The notes under the pieces were generated by a model, which saw nothing but the letters and a program-made list of their open reading frames with translations, was not told the DNA's origin and did no database searches. Shown here piece by piece: positions 46,765 through 55,257 of a DNA stretch of 64,000 bases. Source of the DNA: Chloroflexota bacterium (lineage in GTDB: Bacteria > Chloroflexota > Dehalococcoidia > JABGRK01); assembly GCA_018648325.1 (NCBI GenBank), contig JABGRK010000017.1, positions 124,001 to 188,000 on the forward strand, in the 5' to 3' direction. The position numbers were made by a program, and so were the translations under genes. Numbering within the stretch: the stretch's first letter is position 1; each line of letters begins with the position of its first letter.

Positions 46765-46773
46765 GGGCTTTTT
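46740..46773 (+). terminator. Terminator overlapping the end of the crotonase gene
   Basis: AGCCCCT (46740-46746) pairs with AGGGGCT (46763-46769) and is followed by TTTTG. The 3' half contains the TAG stop of the gene. Confidence 0.75.
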
Positions 46774-46816
46774 GCTGTTAATAAATTAAAAATAATTGGG
46801 GAAGGAGGCAAGAGTA

Positions 46817-46849
46817 ATGATTTATATATCCCTCATAAGATACACCTGA
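46817..46849 (+). other. Possible 10-codon leader peptide ORF
   Basis: ATG 46817 with GGAGG 8 bp upstream encodes MIYISLIRYT and a TGA stop, just before the structured region. It could be a translated leader for the permease operon, or a chance ORF. Confidence 0.25.
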
Positions 46850-46897
46850 AACTGAGCTATAAATCAGCTTGGTGCAGGTACTGCATCAGTCATTTGC

Positions 46898-46999
46898 TCA
46901 AAGAGCCTTCATCCCCGGCAAAAGTAGGATTACTTTAAAAAAGTAATTATATTGCCTGCGCTTTTGCTTAATTGCTAATGCTGTGGTTTGGCTCTTTGA
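46898..46999 (+). ncRNA. Candidate structured leader RNA upstream of the permease
   Basis: Three nested helices can form. Outer: TCAAAGAGCC (46898-46907) with GGCTCTTTGA (46990-46999), 10 bp perfect. Middle: GCAAAAG (46918-46924) with CTTTTGC (46961-46967), extendable by one G-T pair. Inner: ATTACTTT (46929-46936) with AAAGTAAT (46940-46947). The element ends 42 bp before the permease start, which has AAGGAG. I do not recognise a known riboswitch. Helix pairing is seen directly; a regulatory role is inferred. Confidence 0.45.
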
Positions 47000-47041
47000 C
47001 CATGGCATTTTTTTATGGCATAGATTTTAAGGAGCGATTTA

Positions 47042-48397
47042 ATGATGAAAGTTGAAAGCTTACCGAAGGTAAGTTTTAGAAGTTACTATACAAGACTGGC
47101 GATTTTTCTAGCCTCTTTATTTTTACTGCTTTTCACTGTGGTGGATATACGAAGAGGCTTTTTGTTTGCGGATTATACCAAGGTAGGTTCCCCCTCGACA
47201 CTGTTTAACCTTAGTCTATTTCATTTGCCGTTACTGTTAATAGCTGTATTAGGGATTTGGCTATGCTATAAATATATGGCAAATGCGGAGAAAGCGCTTT
47301 TAAAAAGTGGCATAAGTTTAAAAACCCAGGCCAAAGTACTGGCAATAGTTGTAGGTGTGTTTTTGATTGTTGCCCTGTTTATTTATCGCGGTGTGCCGGC
47401 AAGTAATATTCTGGCAGCCGGAGAAAAGAGTGTTGGACCCGGCCCGATGGGGCTTGGTAGAGCTATAGCGGTAGAGAGTTTCCCGGGATGGCTTCAACCG
47501 GCAGCAGAGGGTATTAACTACATGCTGGTAGTCTGGCATGCCACGCTGATCGGGATGCTTCTTGGCAGCCTTTTTCTTGTGGCCGGGGCCGGTCTGGTAT
47601 TAAGAATGCAGGGTAGTAGTTTTAGGGCGCACCTTACCGGGACTACCGTATCACTGGCGCAACCATTTTGTTCTTGTTGCGCCGCGCCTGTGGGATCAGC
47701 GCTGTACAAGAGGGGAGCCTCGCTTGGTCCGATGTTGGCTTTTGTGGTTTCTTCACCGATGCTTAATATCACTGGGCTGATTTTAGCATCAGCCCTGCTG
47801 CCAACAAAGTTTGCTCTTATCAGGATTCTGGGTGGCGTTATAGTCGGTGTCTTTTTGACATACGGCGTTTCTTTACTGGCAGCAAGATGGGTGACAAGGC
47901 AAGAGGCAGGGGAGAACAATGGAAAGATCTATGACTGGTCGGCAAAGGTACTTAGCGGCTATAACCGGCTTTTTAGATTCGATCAACTATTTTCTCAAGA
48001 AACCGCAGATTCACCCACAGCGCTCATTTCCAGATGGATGAGTATGGCAGGCAGGCTTGTAAAGGTGATGGTGCCAGTGCTACTAATCGGAGCGATTATA
48101 GCTGTTTACATAGTACAGGCAATGCCGGATACAGGGAACAATATTTGGGGTGTTGGTGCAACAGCCCTGTTCGGGACTCTGCTTATGGTACCCACCTGGA
48201 CGGAAATACCTTTTGCCGTCTCGCTTATAGGCAGTGGCCTTTCCGGGATAGCTGCTGCGGCACTTATCTGCCTCCCGGCCGTGAGTCTGCCCTGTTTACT
48301 GGTTGTTGCCGGGGCGACGCGTAGCATGAAGGTGGCGCTTTTGCTTGGATTCGTTGTATTTATAGCTGCAACCGTAGCGGGTATTATATTTATGTAG
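47042..48397 (+). CDS. Permease of the DUF318/YraQ (ArsP-like) family
   Basis: 451 residues with about ten membrane helices. The Cys motif AQPFCSCCAAPVGSALYKRG and FVVSSPMLN are signatures of this permease family. Members are linked to export of metals/metalloids, organoarsenicals or zinc/copper. ATGATG start behind AAGGAG. It is followed by a YedF-like gene and preceded by a structured leader. A role in selenium or sulfur handling is only an inference from the neighbour. Confidence 0.8.
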   Translation: MMKVESLPKVSFRSYYTRLAIFLASLFLLLFTVVDIRRGFLFADYTKVGSPSTLFNLSLFHLPLLLIAVLGIWLCYKYMANAEKALLKSGISLKTQAKVLAIVVGVFLIVALFIYRGVPASNILAAGEKSVGPGPMGLGRAIAVESFPGWLQPAAEGINYMLVVWHATLIGMLLGSLFLVAGAGLVLRMQGSSFRAHLTGTTVSLAQPFCSCCAAPVGSALYKRGASLGPMLAFVVSSPMLNITGLILASALLPTKFALIRILGGVIVGVFLTYGVSLLAARWVTRQEAGENNGKIYDWSAKVLSGYNRLFRFDQLFSQETADSPTALISRWMSMAGRLVKVMVPVLLIGAIIAVYIVQAMPDTGNNIWGVGATALFGTLLMVPTWTEIPFAVSLIGSGLSGIAAAALICLPAVSLPCLLVVAGATRSMKVALLLGFVVFIAATVAGIIFM

Positions 48398-48433
48398 GGA
48401 TCGAAGAGTAAATATGTTAATGGAGGATCAATA

Positions 48434-48769
48434 ATGGCTTCAAAAGTATTGTTCATTACATCAGAAGTTATGGGTCGAGGTGACGACAGGCTGGGCCAGA
48501 TGCTTATGGCCAATTTTCTGCGTTTGCTGGACGAGAGCCAGGAAAAACCGCAGACAATTATATTTTTAAATTCTGGCGTACGTTTGGTCTGTAGCGACTC
48601 CAAGGTACTGGATTATGTTAAAAAACTTGCGGAGCAGGGAGTCGATATATTGGCCTGCACTACCTGCCTTGAATACTTTGATTTAACCGATAAGCTTGAG
48701 GTTGGCAACCCGACTACCATGGCAAAATCGATTCAATCAATGATGAGTGCAGATGTAGTTAATTTGTAG
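48434..48769 (+). CDS. YedF-like DsrE-fold protein (selenium metabolism)
   Basis: 111 residues. RLGQMLMANFLRLLDES, TIIFLNSGVRLV, DILACTTCLEYF and KLEVGNPTTM match the C-terminal DsrE-type domain of the YedF proteins that accompany selenium metabolism genes. The usual N-terminal TusA-like domain is missing, so this is a single-domain form. Two Cys in ACTTCLEYF could carry sulfur or selenium. AATGGAGGATCAATA precedes the ATG. The next operon, convergent, contains two Sec-codon genes. Confidence 0.75.
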   Translation: MASKVLFITSEVMGRGDDRLGQMLMANFLRLLDESQEKPQTIIFLNSGVRLVCSDSKVLDYVKKLAEQGVDILACTTCLEYFDLTDKLEVGNPTTMAKSIQSMMSADVVNL

Positions 48770-48822
48770 CTGGTATTGTTTTCTATATTGGTGTAGGCTC
48801 TAAACGCATTGCTTTAAAAAAG

Positions 48823-48856
48823 AGCCCCTGCTTGTTTTATAAGGTAGGGGCTTTTC
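48823..48856. terminator. Bidirectional terminator between yedF and hdrB
   Basis: AGCCCCT (48823-48829) pairs with AGGGGCT (48846-48852). TTTT follows on the plus strand, and a run of six T lies on the minus strand (AAAAAA at 48816-48821 read in reverse). It can end both converging operons. Confidence 0.8.
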
Positions 48857-48891
48857 CATTTTATATTGGTTCTATTTGTTTGCGATTGCTT

Positions 48892-49830
48892 TTACTTATG
48901 GCTATGTAACTCCTCAAAAAAGTCTTCTTCTTTCTCCGTAGGGGCAGTTTCTTCCTCTGTAGGAGCATTTATCTTATCAAAGACGCTTTGCGTGTCGGTC
49001 ATATGCTTGTTAACTTCAAGCTCTTTCTGTTCGACGCCAAAACTGTAAGCCATAAGTTGCGTGAAATACAGTACAGGCATTTCCGGAGCAGTGCCGAACT
49101 CTTTTTCCATATCCGGTTGGCGGGCATCCAGATTCATATGACAGAAGGGGCAGGCCACTACAATGGCATCTGCTCCTACTGCTTTGGCACCTTCTATCAG
49201 CTTGTGGCTTAAGTTCACCACGATGTCCGGTTTACTCATGGCAAGGGAAGCACCGCAGCAAGCTGTCTTATAGTCCCAATCAAGAGTGGTAACACCTGCA
49301 GCTTGAAGTACGCGGTCCATGGTTTCCGGATACTCGCAGTTATCAAACGCAGCTATTTTTGCTGGCCGGGTTATCAGACATCCGTAATAGCAGACCACTT
49401 TTAGATTTGATAGATCTCGCTGGATAGCAGTCGGAATTTTGGAGAGCAGTGGTTCTTGCGAGAGTATTTTAAGCGGATGGGACACGAGTGCATCTTCGTT
49501 GCACTCCGTCTGGATTACGTCCGCTACATCTTTTCTGAAATTTTTGTCCTCTTTCACGTTGTGCTGAGCCGTCTTGAGCTTGGAAAAGCATTCGGGACAG
49601 GGGACTACGACTTCATCAAGTTCCATCTTGGGCAGGAGTGCCAGATTGGCCATTGGCAGAGATGCACCGAGTAGCTTTGATTTATTATGAGCGGCGGTTG
49701 ATCCGCAGCAGACCCATTTTTCGATCTCGACCAGTTCAACATCCAGCTTTTCGCATACGGCATGCAGCGAATGGTCATATTCTTCTCCACTCTGGTGGAG
49801 GGAGCATCCGGGATAGTATGCGTATCTCAT
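48892..49830 (-). CDS. hdrB: Heterodisulfide-reductase subunit B-like protein
   Basis: 312 residues. Two CCG domains: WVCCGSTAAHN and the CPECF region in the first half, and CYYGC, ACCGASLAM and CPFCHMNLD in the second. In HdrB these ligate two noncubane [4Fe-4S] clusters that act on disulfides. A Glu/Thr-rich tail of about 40 residues (from HMTDTQSVF to the end) is unusual. It overlaps hdrC by 4 bp. The natural disulfide or other acceptor in this bacterium is unknown. Confidence 0.88.
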   Translation of the reverse strand: MRYAYYPGCSLHQSGEEYDHSLHAVCEKLDVELVEIEKWVCCGSTAAHNKSKLLGASLPMANLALLPKMELDEVVVPCPECFSKLKTAQHNVKEDKNFRKDVADVIQTECNEDALVSHPLKILSQEPLLSKIPTAIQRDLSNLKVVCYYGCLITRPAKIAAFDNCEYPETMDRVLQAAGVTTLDWDYKTACCGASLAMSKPDIVVNLSHKLIEGAKAVGADAIVVACPFCHMNLDARQPDMEKEFGTAPEMPVLYFTQLMAYSFGVEQKELEVNKHMTDTQSVFDKINAPTEEETAPTEKEEDFFEELHSHK

Positions 49831-50390
49831 GCTTTCTCCTGCTTTCTGGCTCGCTTAAATATCTTGCGTACTACTCTTGAACCTTTGAATCGGGGGAAGA
49901 GCGGGAATTTGCCTTTCCGCAGCATTTTCATGCCCATGCCCACATCCTGGGTGAATTTCCGTGTAGTCAGTTTAAGTATGGCGGCCATACCCAGCTCATA
50001 TGTGCGACCGAACCATTTTATATTGCCAAGGAATCGCTTGTTGAACTTGAGCACGTCCGGTATCTGCGCCTTTTTCTTGTCGCGCTGCATCAGCACTTTT
50101 ACTGCTGCCAGCACTTCTGCGATGTCCACATTCTGCGGGCAGCGTGTGCTGCAGGTCTGGCACTGGGCGCAGAGTAGCATCGTGTTGCTGTTGTAAACGA
50201 CGTCTTTTAGCCCAAGTTGGATTGCATGCATCAGCTGGGTAGGTGTCAGATCCATTTCATAAGCAACGGGGCAGCCGGTGGCGCATTTGCCACACTGGTA
50301 GCACCAGCTGGTATCTATTCCACCTGCCATTGCTATGGCATCACTGAACTCGAAGCTCTTGTCTTCTATTTGCATTACTTCATTTGTCAT
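49827..50390 (-). CDS. hdrC: Heterodisulfide-reductase subunit C-like protein
   Basis: 187 residues with two [4Fe-4S] sites, CYQCGKCATGCP (residues 30-41) and CAQCQTCSTRCP (74-85). The long basic C-terminus (FPRFKGSRVVRKIFKRARK) is noted. It wires HdrA to HdrB. Overlaps hdrB by 4 bp and lies 12 bp after the mvhD-like gene. Confidence 0.9.
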   Translation of the reverse strand: MTNEVMQIEDKSFEFSDAIAMAGGIDTSWCYQCGKCATGCPVAYEMDLTPTQLMHAIQLGLKDVVYNSNTMLLCAQCQTCSTRCPQNVDIAEVLAAVKVLMQRDKKKAQIPDVLKFNKRFLGNIKWFGRTYELGMAAILKLTTRKFTQDVGMGMKMLRKGKFPLFPRFKGSRVVRKIFKRARKQEKA

Positions 50391-50402
50391 TTCTTTTCTT
50401 CC

Positions 50403-51230
50403 TTATTCCCCTTTGGTTATTGCCCTTGCCTCTACGGGTATAGGATCGGGGACCGGAGCAGAAACAATTTTACTAATCGCACCGAATTTTTCCGGGCAAA
50501 CCTCAAGGCAGGTATTGCATTTTATGCACTTGTCCTGGTCGATGACATGGATCAGGCCCTTGCCGCCGTCAATTGCTTCAACAGGGCATCTCCTGCCGCA
50601 CATCATACAGGCCTTGCATTTTTCCGGATCAATATAGTACGAAACCGCTTCGGAAAACAGCTTGTCTATCTCGTCGCTGGTATAGTATCCTTCGTATGCT
50701 TCTTTGCTCTCAAGACGCGCCTGCATCTTGTCGCTTTTTACCTGCTTGATGTAGGGGATCAGATGTCTGACTTCGGCAAGTCTGGATGCGAGTTCTTCTT
50801 TGCTTATTCCTTCGGCTTCACCAATAGGACCGAGCTCTCTTGTTTTGGCCACGAAATCATTAACGACGTCGACAAAAACATTTCCCTCGCCCGAGGACAT
50901 GAATTCGACTCTGAGCCTATCGGGATTAAGGCCAATATGCTCCATTATTTTTTTGCAAAGAAGCACCATATTCAGTGCATGGTAATTACCATGAGTGATG
51001 TAGTTGCACTCGTTCAAGATGCAACCGCCAATAAACACCCCATCCATTCCATTTGCAAACGCACGGAATACAAACTCCGGGTCTACTCTACCGGAACACA
51101 TGACGCGGATAAGTCTTATTTCAGTTGTGTATTGTAGCCTGGAAACTCCAGCTAAATCGGCAGCGCCGTAAGCTCACCAGTGACATACAAAACCCAGTAC
51201 TTTAGGTTTAAACCCAAATTCTGCGCTCAT
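50403..51230 (-). CDS. mvhD: MvhD-type electron-transfer protein fused to a 2[4Fe-4S] domain, Sec-containing
   Basis: Continuous coding runs from ATG 51230 to a stop at 50403, 275 residues, with one TGA at 51176-51174 (codon 19). Conceptual translation begins MSAEFGFKPKVLGFVCHW-U-AYGAADLAGVSRLQY. The family has Cys in CNWCSYAGAD, so the TGA replaces a conserved Cys. VMCSGRVDPEF and FIGGCILNECNYITHGNYHA are MvhD features ligating a [2Fe-2S] cluster. The C-terminal part has CKACMMCGRRCP and CIKCNTCLEVCP. A hairpin follows the TGA. Reading only from 51101 would drop 43 residues. BamF of Geobacter is a related Sec protein, from memory. Confidence 0.88.
51136..51153 (-). promoter_or_regulatory. 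Putative SECIS hairpin in mvhD
   Basis: On the mRNA, AG-CUGGA-GUU-UCCAG-G-CU folds with a 5-bp core stem, a bulged G and two further pairs. The loop GUU starts 28 nt after the UGA. G in the first loop positions and this spacing fit the known bacterial SECIS rule. Confidence 0.5.
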
Positions 51231-51275
51231 GCATACATCCTTTCTAGCTCTTTTCAATATCTGCTTAAATAGTTA

Positions 51276-54200
51276 TTAAACTTTAACCAATTCGGGAATT
51301 GCCGTATCAATCTGGCTAAAGATTTCATCATCGGTAAAGTGCTTTAACTGTATAGCTGCTGATGGGCATTTTGCGTTACAAAGCCCACATCCCTTACATA
51401 GAACGGCATTAACAACAGCCTTACTGCCCTGCTTTGATTCTTTGAGTTCAATAGCAGCATAGGTACAGGCGGTAACACATGCCCCGCAACCGATACATTT
51501 TTTCTCATCAACTTCGCAAACCGATCCGGAGGCAACGACAGTGTCATGTGAAAGAAGCGTCAGTGCCCGACCGGCAGCTCCATAGGCCTGGCTGATAGCT
51601 TCGGATATGAGCTTGGGATAGTGCGCCGTTCCACACAGGTAAACGCCGTCGGCAGCAAACTCAACAGGCTTTAATTTTACATGCGCCTCTTTAAAGAATC
51701 CGTCCGGCCCCAGGGTAATGCCGAATGATTGAGATATTTCCTTGCTATCTACAGAAGGAACAACGGCAGCAGCAAGGGCAAGTACATCGGCATCGATGGC
51801 TATTTGCTGGTTAAGAGTTTGATCTGTAACCGTAATTCTTAGTACAGACTTGCCACCATTTTGAGTGGCTTCCACCACAGGCTTATCATCCTTGTCGTAG
51901 CGGATGAACCTGACTTTTTTGTTTCTTGCCTGCCTGTAATAATCCTCTGCAAACCCGTATGTTCGCATATCCCTGTAGAGGATGAAGATATCCATTTCTG
52001 GGTTGATCTCTTTTAGGGCGATGGCATTCTTTACCGACTCCTGACAGCAGATGCGGGAGCAGTAATTCCTGTCCTCGTTCCTGCAGCCAACGCACTGAAT
52101 CATGACCAGTCTGTTGACGTCTGTGACCTTTTTATCTGAAGCTACCATCTTCTGCTCCAGCTCAAGGTGGGTCATGACTTTGTCGTTTTGTCCGTACAGG
52201 TATTCGGTGGGCTCATATACATCAACACCTGTGGCCACGACGGTGACGCCGTGTTTTATCTCGCTTATCCCCCGCTCGGAATTAACCGAGGTTATGAAGT
52301 TGCCCACATAACCGGCGGCATTAGTAATAGTTGCGTCTGTATATACACGTACCAAGGGGTGTTTATATATCTTGCTTATGATATCTCCCAGATACGCTTG
52401 AACATCCATCTTATCAAGAGTGGAATGGATCTGTTTGGCCATTCCTCCCAGCTCTTTATCTTTCTCTACCAGGTGAACCTCATGCCCCTGCTGGGCTATG
52501 GACAGGGCAGAAGTCATGCCAGCTATTCCTCCGCCAAGCACCAGCGCTGCCTTGGTTACCGGCAGGTCAAACTCCTGTAGTGGTTCCAGCAGGGCAGCAC
52601 GTGCTACTGACATGCGGATCAGGTCGAGCGATTTCTCAGTGGCCGCTTCCTTTTCCTTGGAGTGGACCCATGAGCAATGCTCTCGAATGTTGGCAAACTC
52701 AAAGTAATACTGATTTAGCCCTCCCTCACGAACCGTGTCGCGGAACAGATCATCAAGGGTTCTGGGTGAACAGGCGGCCAGTACTACTCGATTGAGGTTT
52801 TTTTCTTTTATTGTATCGGTTATTGCCTGAGCAGAGTTGGTAGCACATGAAAATAATTGTTCTTCAGCGTAGACAACATTGGGCAGCGTTTTTGCATATT
52901 CAACTGCGGAAGGGACATCTACTACGCGTCCTATGTTGGCTCCGCAATGGCACACAAACACACCTATCCTTGGCTCCTCGCCCGATACGTCTTTTTCCGG
53001 CGGGTATACTCTCTCTACGGACATCTTGCCCCTGCGCTTATCCAGAAGCTCTCCTATCTGGGAACCGGCACCGCTGGCACCGAAAACCGACTCTGGAATA
53101 TCCATAGGACCCTGGAAGGCTCCACTTACGTAGATGCCCGGTCGTGAGGTCTTCATGCGATTTTCGGATGTCGTTTCGCAAAATCCGTGAGAATCAAGCT
53201 GGACGCCAAACTTGTCGGCCAGCCCCTGCACATCAGCCGGGGGATTGAGTCCGACGGAAAGGACTACCATGTCGAACTCTTCTTCCTTGACTCCATCGGG
53301 AGTATTGTAGCGAATGGTTATGTTTTTGGTTACCGGGTCTTCCTTCACTATCGATACATAGCTTCTGATAAAACGGGTATCAGCTAGGTTCTCTGCCCTC
53401 TGGTAGAACCGCTCAAAATCCTTGCCGAACGAGCGGATATCGTTATGAAATACCGTGCATTTGGCATCGGCATCATGGTCTTTAGTTAGTATCACCTGTT
53501 TCTGTGTGTATTCACAGCAAACTGATGAGCAGTAACTGTTGCCACCCTCCAGTGTCTGGTCAACCTGTCTGGAACCTATACACTGAATCCAGGCTACGTT
53601 ATGAGGGTGCTTCATGTCTGAAGCTCTCAGGATTTCACCTTCGTACGGGCCGGTGGCACACATCAGGCGCTCATAGTCCATACTGGTTACTACGTTCTGC
53701 CTTCTTCCATAGCCATATTGATCTGTAACCGGAGGTGTAAACGGCTTAAGTCCCGGAGCCATAAGTATGGCACCAACGTTTATTTCTACCTTTTCTTCCG
53801 TTTGCGAGAAATCAATGGCGTTATTCTTACAAACACCGGAGCAGATATTGCACTTCTTCTCCTTGAGCATAAGGCAGCTTTCATCGATATAGGCGACAAG
53901 GGGAATTGCTTGTGAGAAATATATATGGATAGCTTTATTATTGGATATGTCCTGATTAAATTGATCAGGATACTTCACCGGGCAGTATTCTACGCAGGTA
54001 GTACAACCCGTGCATTTGTCCTCAATAACATATCGGGGTTTTTTCCTAAGGGTTACATTGAAGTTCCCCGACTCGCCTTCTACTCTGTCCACCTCCGTAT
54101 AGGTAAGAACCTCTACGTTTGTCTGCCGGTCGATCTCGACCAGTTTCGGAGAGAGTATTCACATGGAGCAGTCATTGGTAGGGAAGGTCTTATCGAGCTG

Positions 54201-54383
54201 AGCCATGTGTCCGCCCATGGACGGTGATTTCTCAACCAGATAAACCTTGAAACCCGCACCGGCAAGATCCAGAGCGGCTTGAATGCCGCTGATCCCGCCA
54301 CCAACAACCATTACGTCTCCAACGTTATTGTTTGCCAAACCTTCATAAAGCTGTTCGATTTGTTCTTTTTCCACTTTGTCCAT
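51276..54383 (-). CDS. hdrA: Tandem (two-headed) HdrA-like flavoprotein, Sec-containing
   Basis: 1035 residues from ATG 54383 to the stop at 51276, with one TGA at 54161-54159 (residue 75). The context is [17 protein letters not shown], where HdrA proteins have NDCSMC. Domain order: FAD site [10 protein letters not shown] at about 24-33; ferredoxin [12 protein letters not shown] 124-135; CNICSGVC 178-185; CSSVCC about 285-290; CHCGANIG about 478; second FAD site GGGIAG about 617-622; CSRICC about 775-780; two C-terminal clusters at about 963 and 996. It is therefore an HdrA-HdrA fusion, roughly 1.5 times a methanogen HdrA. It probably bifurcates or confurcates electrons with MvhD and HdrBC. 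Confidence 0.9.
54126..54143 (-). promoter_or_regulatory. Putative SECIS hairpin in hdrA
   Basis: CUGGUCG-AGAU-CGACCGG: 7-bp stem (one G-U pair) with a 4-nt loop. It begins 15 nt after the UGA and the loop begins at nt 23. A G occupies the second loop position. Position and loop fit the known bacterial SECIS pattern. Confidence 0.55.
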
Positions 54384-54414
54384 CCTTATTCAGCCTGATG
54401 TTTCGTTAACTTTA

Positions 54415-55206
54415 CTACGAGCGACCCAGCCGCTCAGGGTGTGCATATACCGACATGCGATTGCCACGTGCATAACCAACCAGGGTAATATTCAGCTCAT
54501 TAGCTAGTTCAACGGTGCGCCCTGTGGGCGATGTACGCGAGATAACAACCGGAATCTGCATCCTTGATGCCTTCAACAGCATCTCAGATGATACACGCCC
54601 TGTGCTCATCAGCAATTTGTCCTTGGTTGAAATTTTGCGTATTAGACATTCTCCCTGTATCTTGTCCAGGGTATTATGGCGGCCTATGTCTTCAGACACG
54701 ATTAGCAGCTTATCTTTATCGCATAGTGCTGAGGCATGTACGCCACCGCAATGTTTATACAGTTCCATCTTTAGTAAAAACTGCTTCATAAGCTCAAGTA
54801 TTTCCTGAGGGGAAACGGTGATATCCGACTCAACCTTCTGTTGCCTGGTGTCAAAGGCTACTCCGCCGCTACACCCGGAGGTTAGTATACGTACTGTCGG
54901 CAACTCGTAGTCGGTGTTGGTCAGTCTCACGTCGACCTCTGATTCTTCGTCGCACACACGCATGCTTGTCATATCAGACAGTCCTGAAATGATGCCCTCT
55001 GAATACAGGAATCCCAGAACAAGGAAATTCAGCTTGTTCGGGGTGCACATCAGGGTAACCAGCTCTTTCTGGTTTACAAACACGGTGATTTCTGCCTCTT
55101 GGGGAACTTCGACTGTTGTCTGTTCCCATCCGGCTTCAGAAAATCGGTCACAGTGTATATCCGGTACGCAACCTTTTATATGTAATTGTTTGTTGTTGTC
55201 CGACAT
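54415..55206 (-). CDS. fdhD: FdhD-type sulfurtransferase for Mo/W-bis-MGD enzymes
   Basis: 263 residues. ILTSGCSGGVAFD is the FdhD Cys motif (GCSGG form instead of CxxC), followed by HASALCDKDKL, EDIGRHNTLDKI and STGRVSSEML. FdhD passes sulfur to the Mo/W cofactor of formate dehydrogenases and related enzymes. No formate dehydrogenase is clear in the window, so it may serve the tungsten enzymes of this operon or the molybdoenzymes at 29859 and 35167. Confidence 0.9.
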   Translation of the reverse strand: MSDNNKQLHIKGCVPDIHCDRFSEAGWEQTTVEVPQEAEITVFVNQKELVTLMCTPNKLNFLVLGFLYSEGIISGLSDMTSMRVCDEESEVDVRLTNTDYELPTVRILTSGCSGGVAFDTRQQKVESDITVSPQEILELMKQFLLKMELYKHCGGVHASALCDKDKLLIVSEDIGRHNTLDKIQGECLIRKISTKDKLLMSTGRVSSEMLLKASRMQIPVVISRTSPTGRTVELANELNITLVGYARGNRMSVYAHPERLGRS

Positions 55207-55257
55207 GGTTAACTTCTTAGTTACTCCTAAACTAGGTTATTAAGTATGGATAGCTGT

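Noticed and set aside
50217-51137. Long plus-strand ORF (306 codons) opposite mvhD and hdrC
   Set aside because: It is antisense to strongly supported Fe-S genes, shows no recognisable domain, and its composition follows from the Cys-rich minus-strand gene.
54159-54383. A separate 74-residue oxidoreductase fragment or frameshifted pseudogene
   Set aside because: The frame continues past TGA with perfect HdrA homology and no indel. Together with the second TGA in mvhD, Sec is the better explanation.
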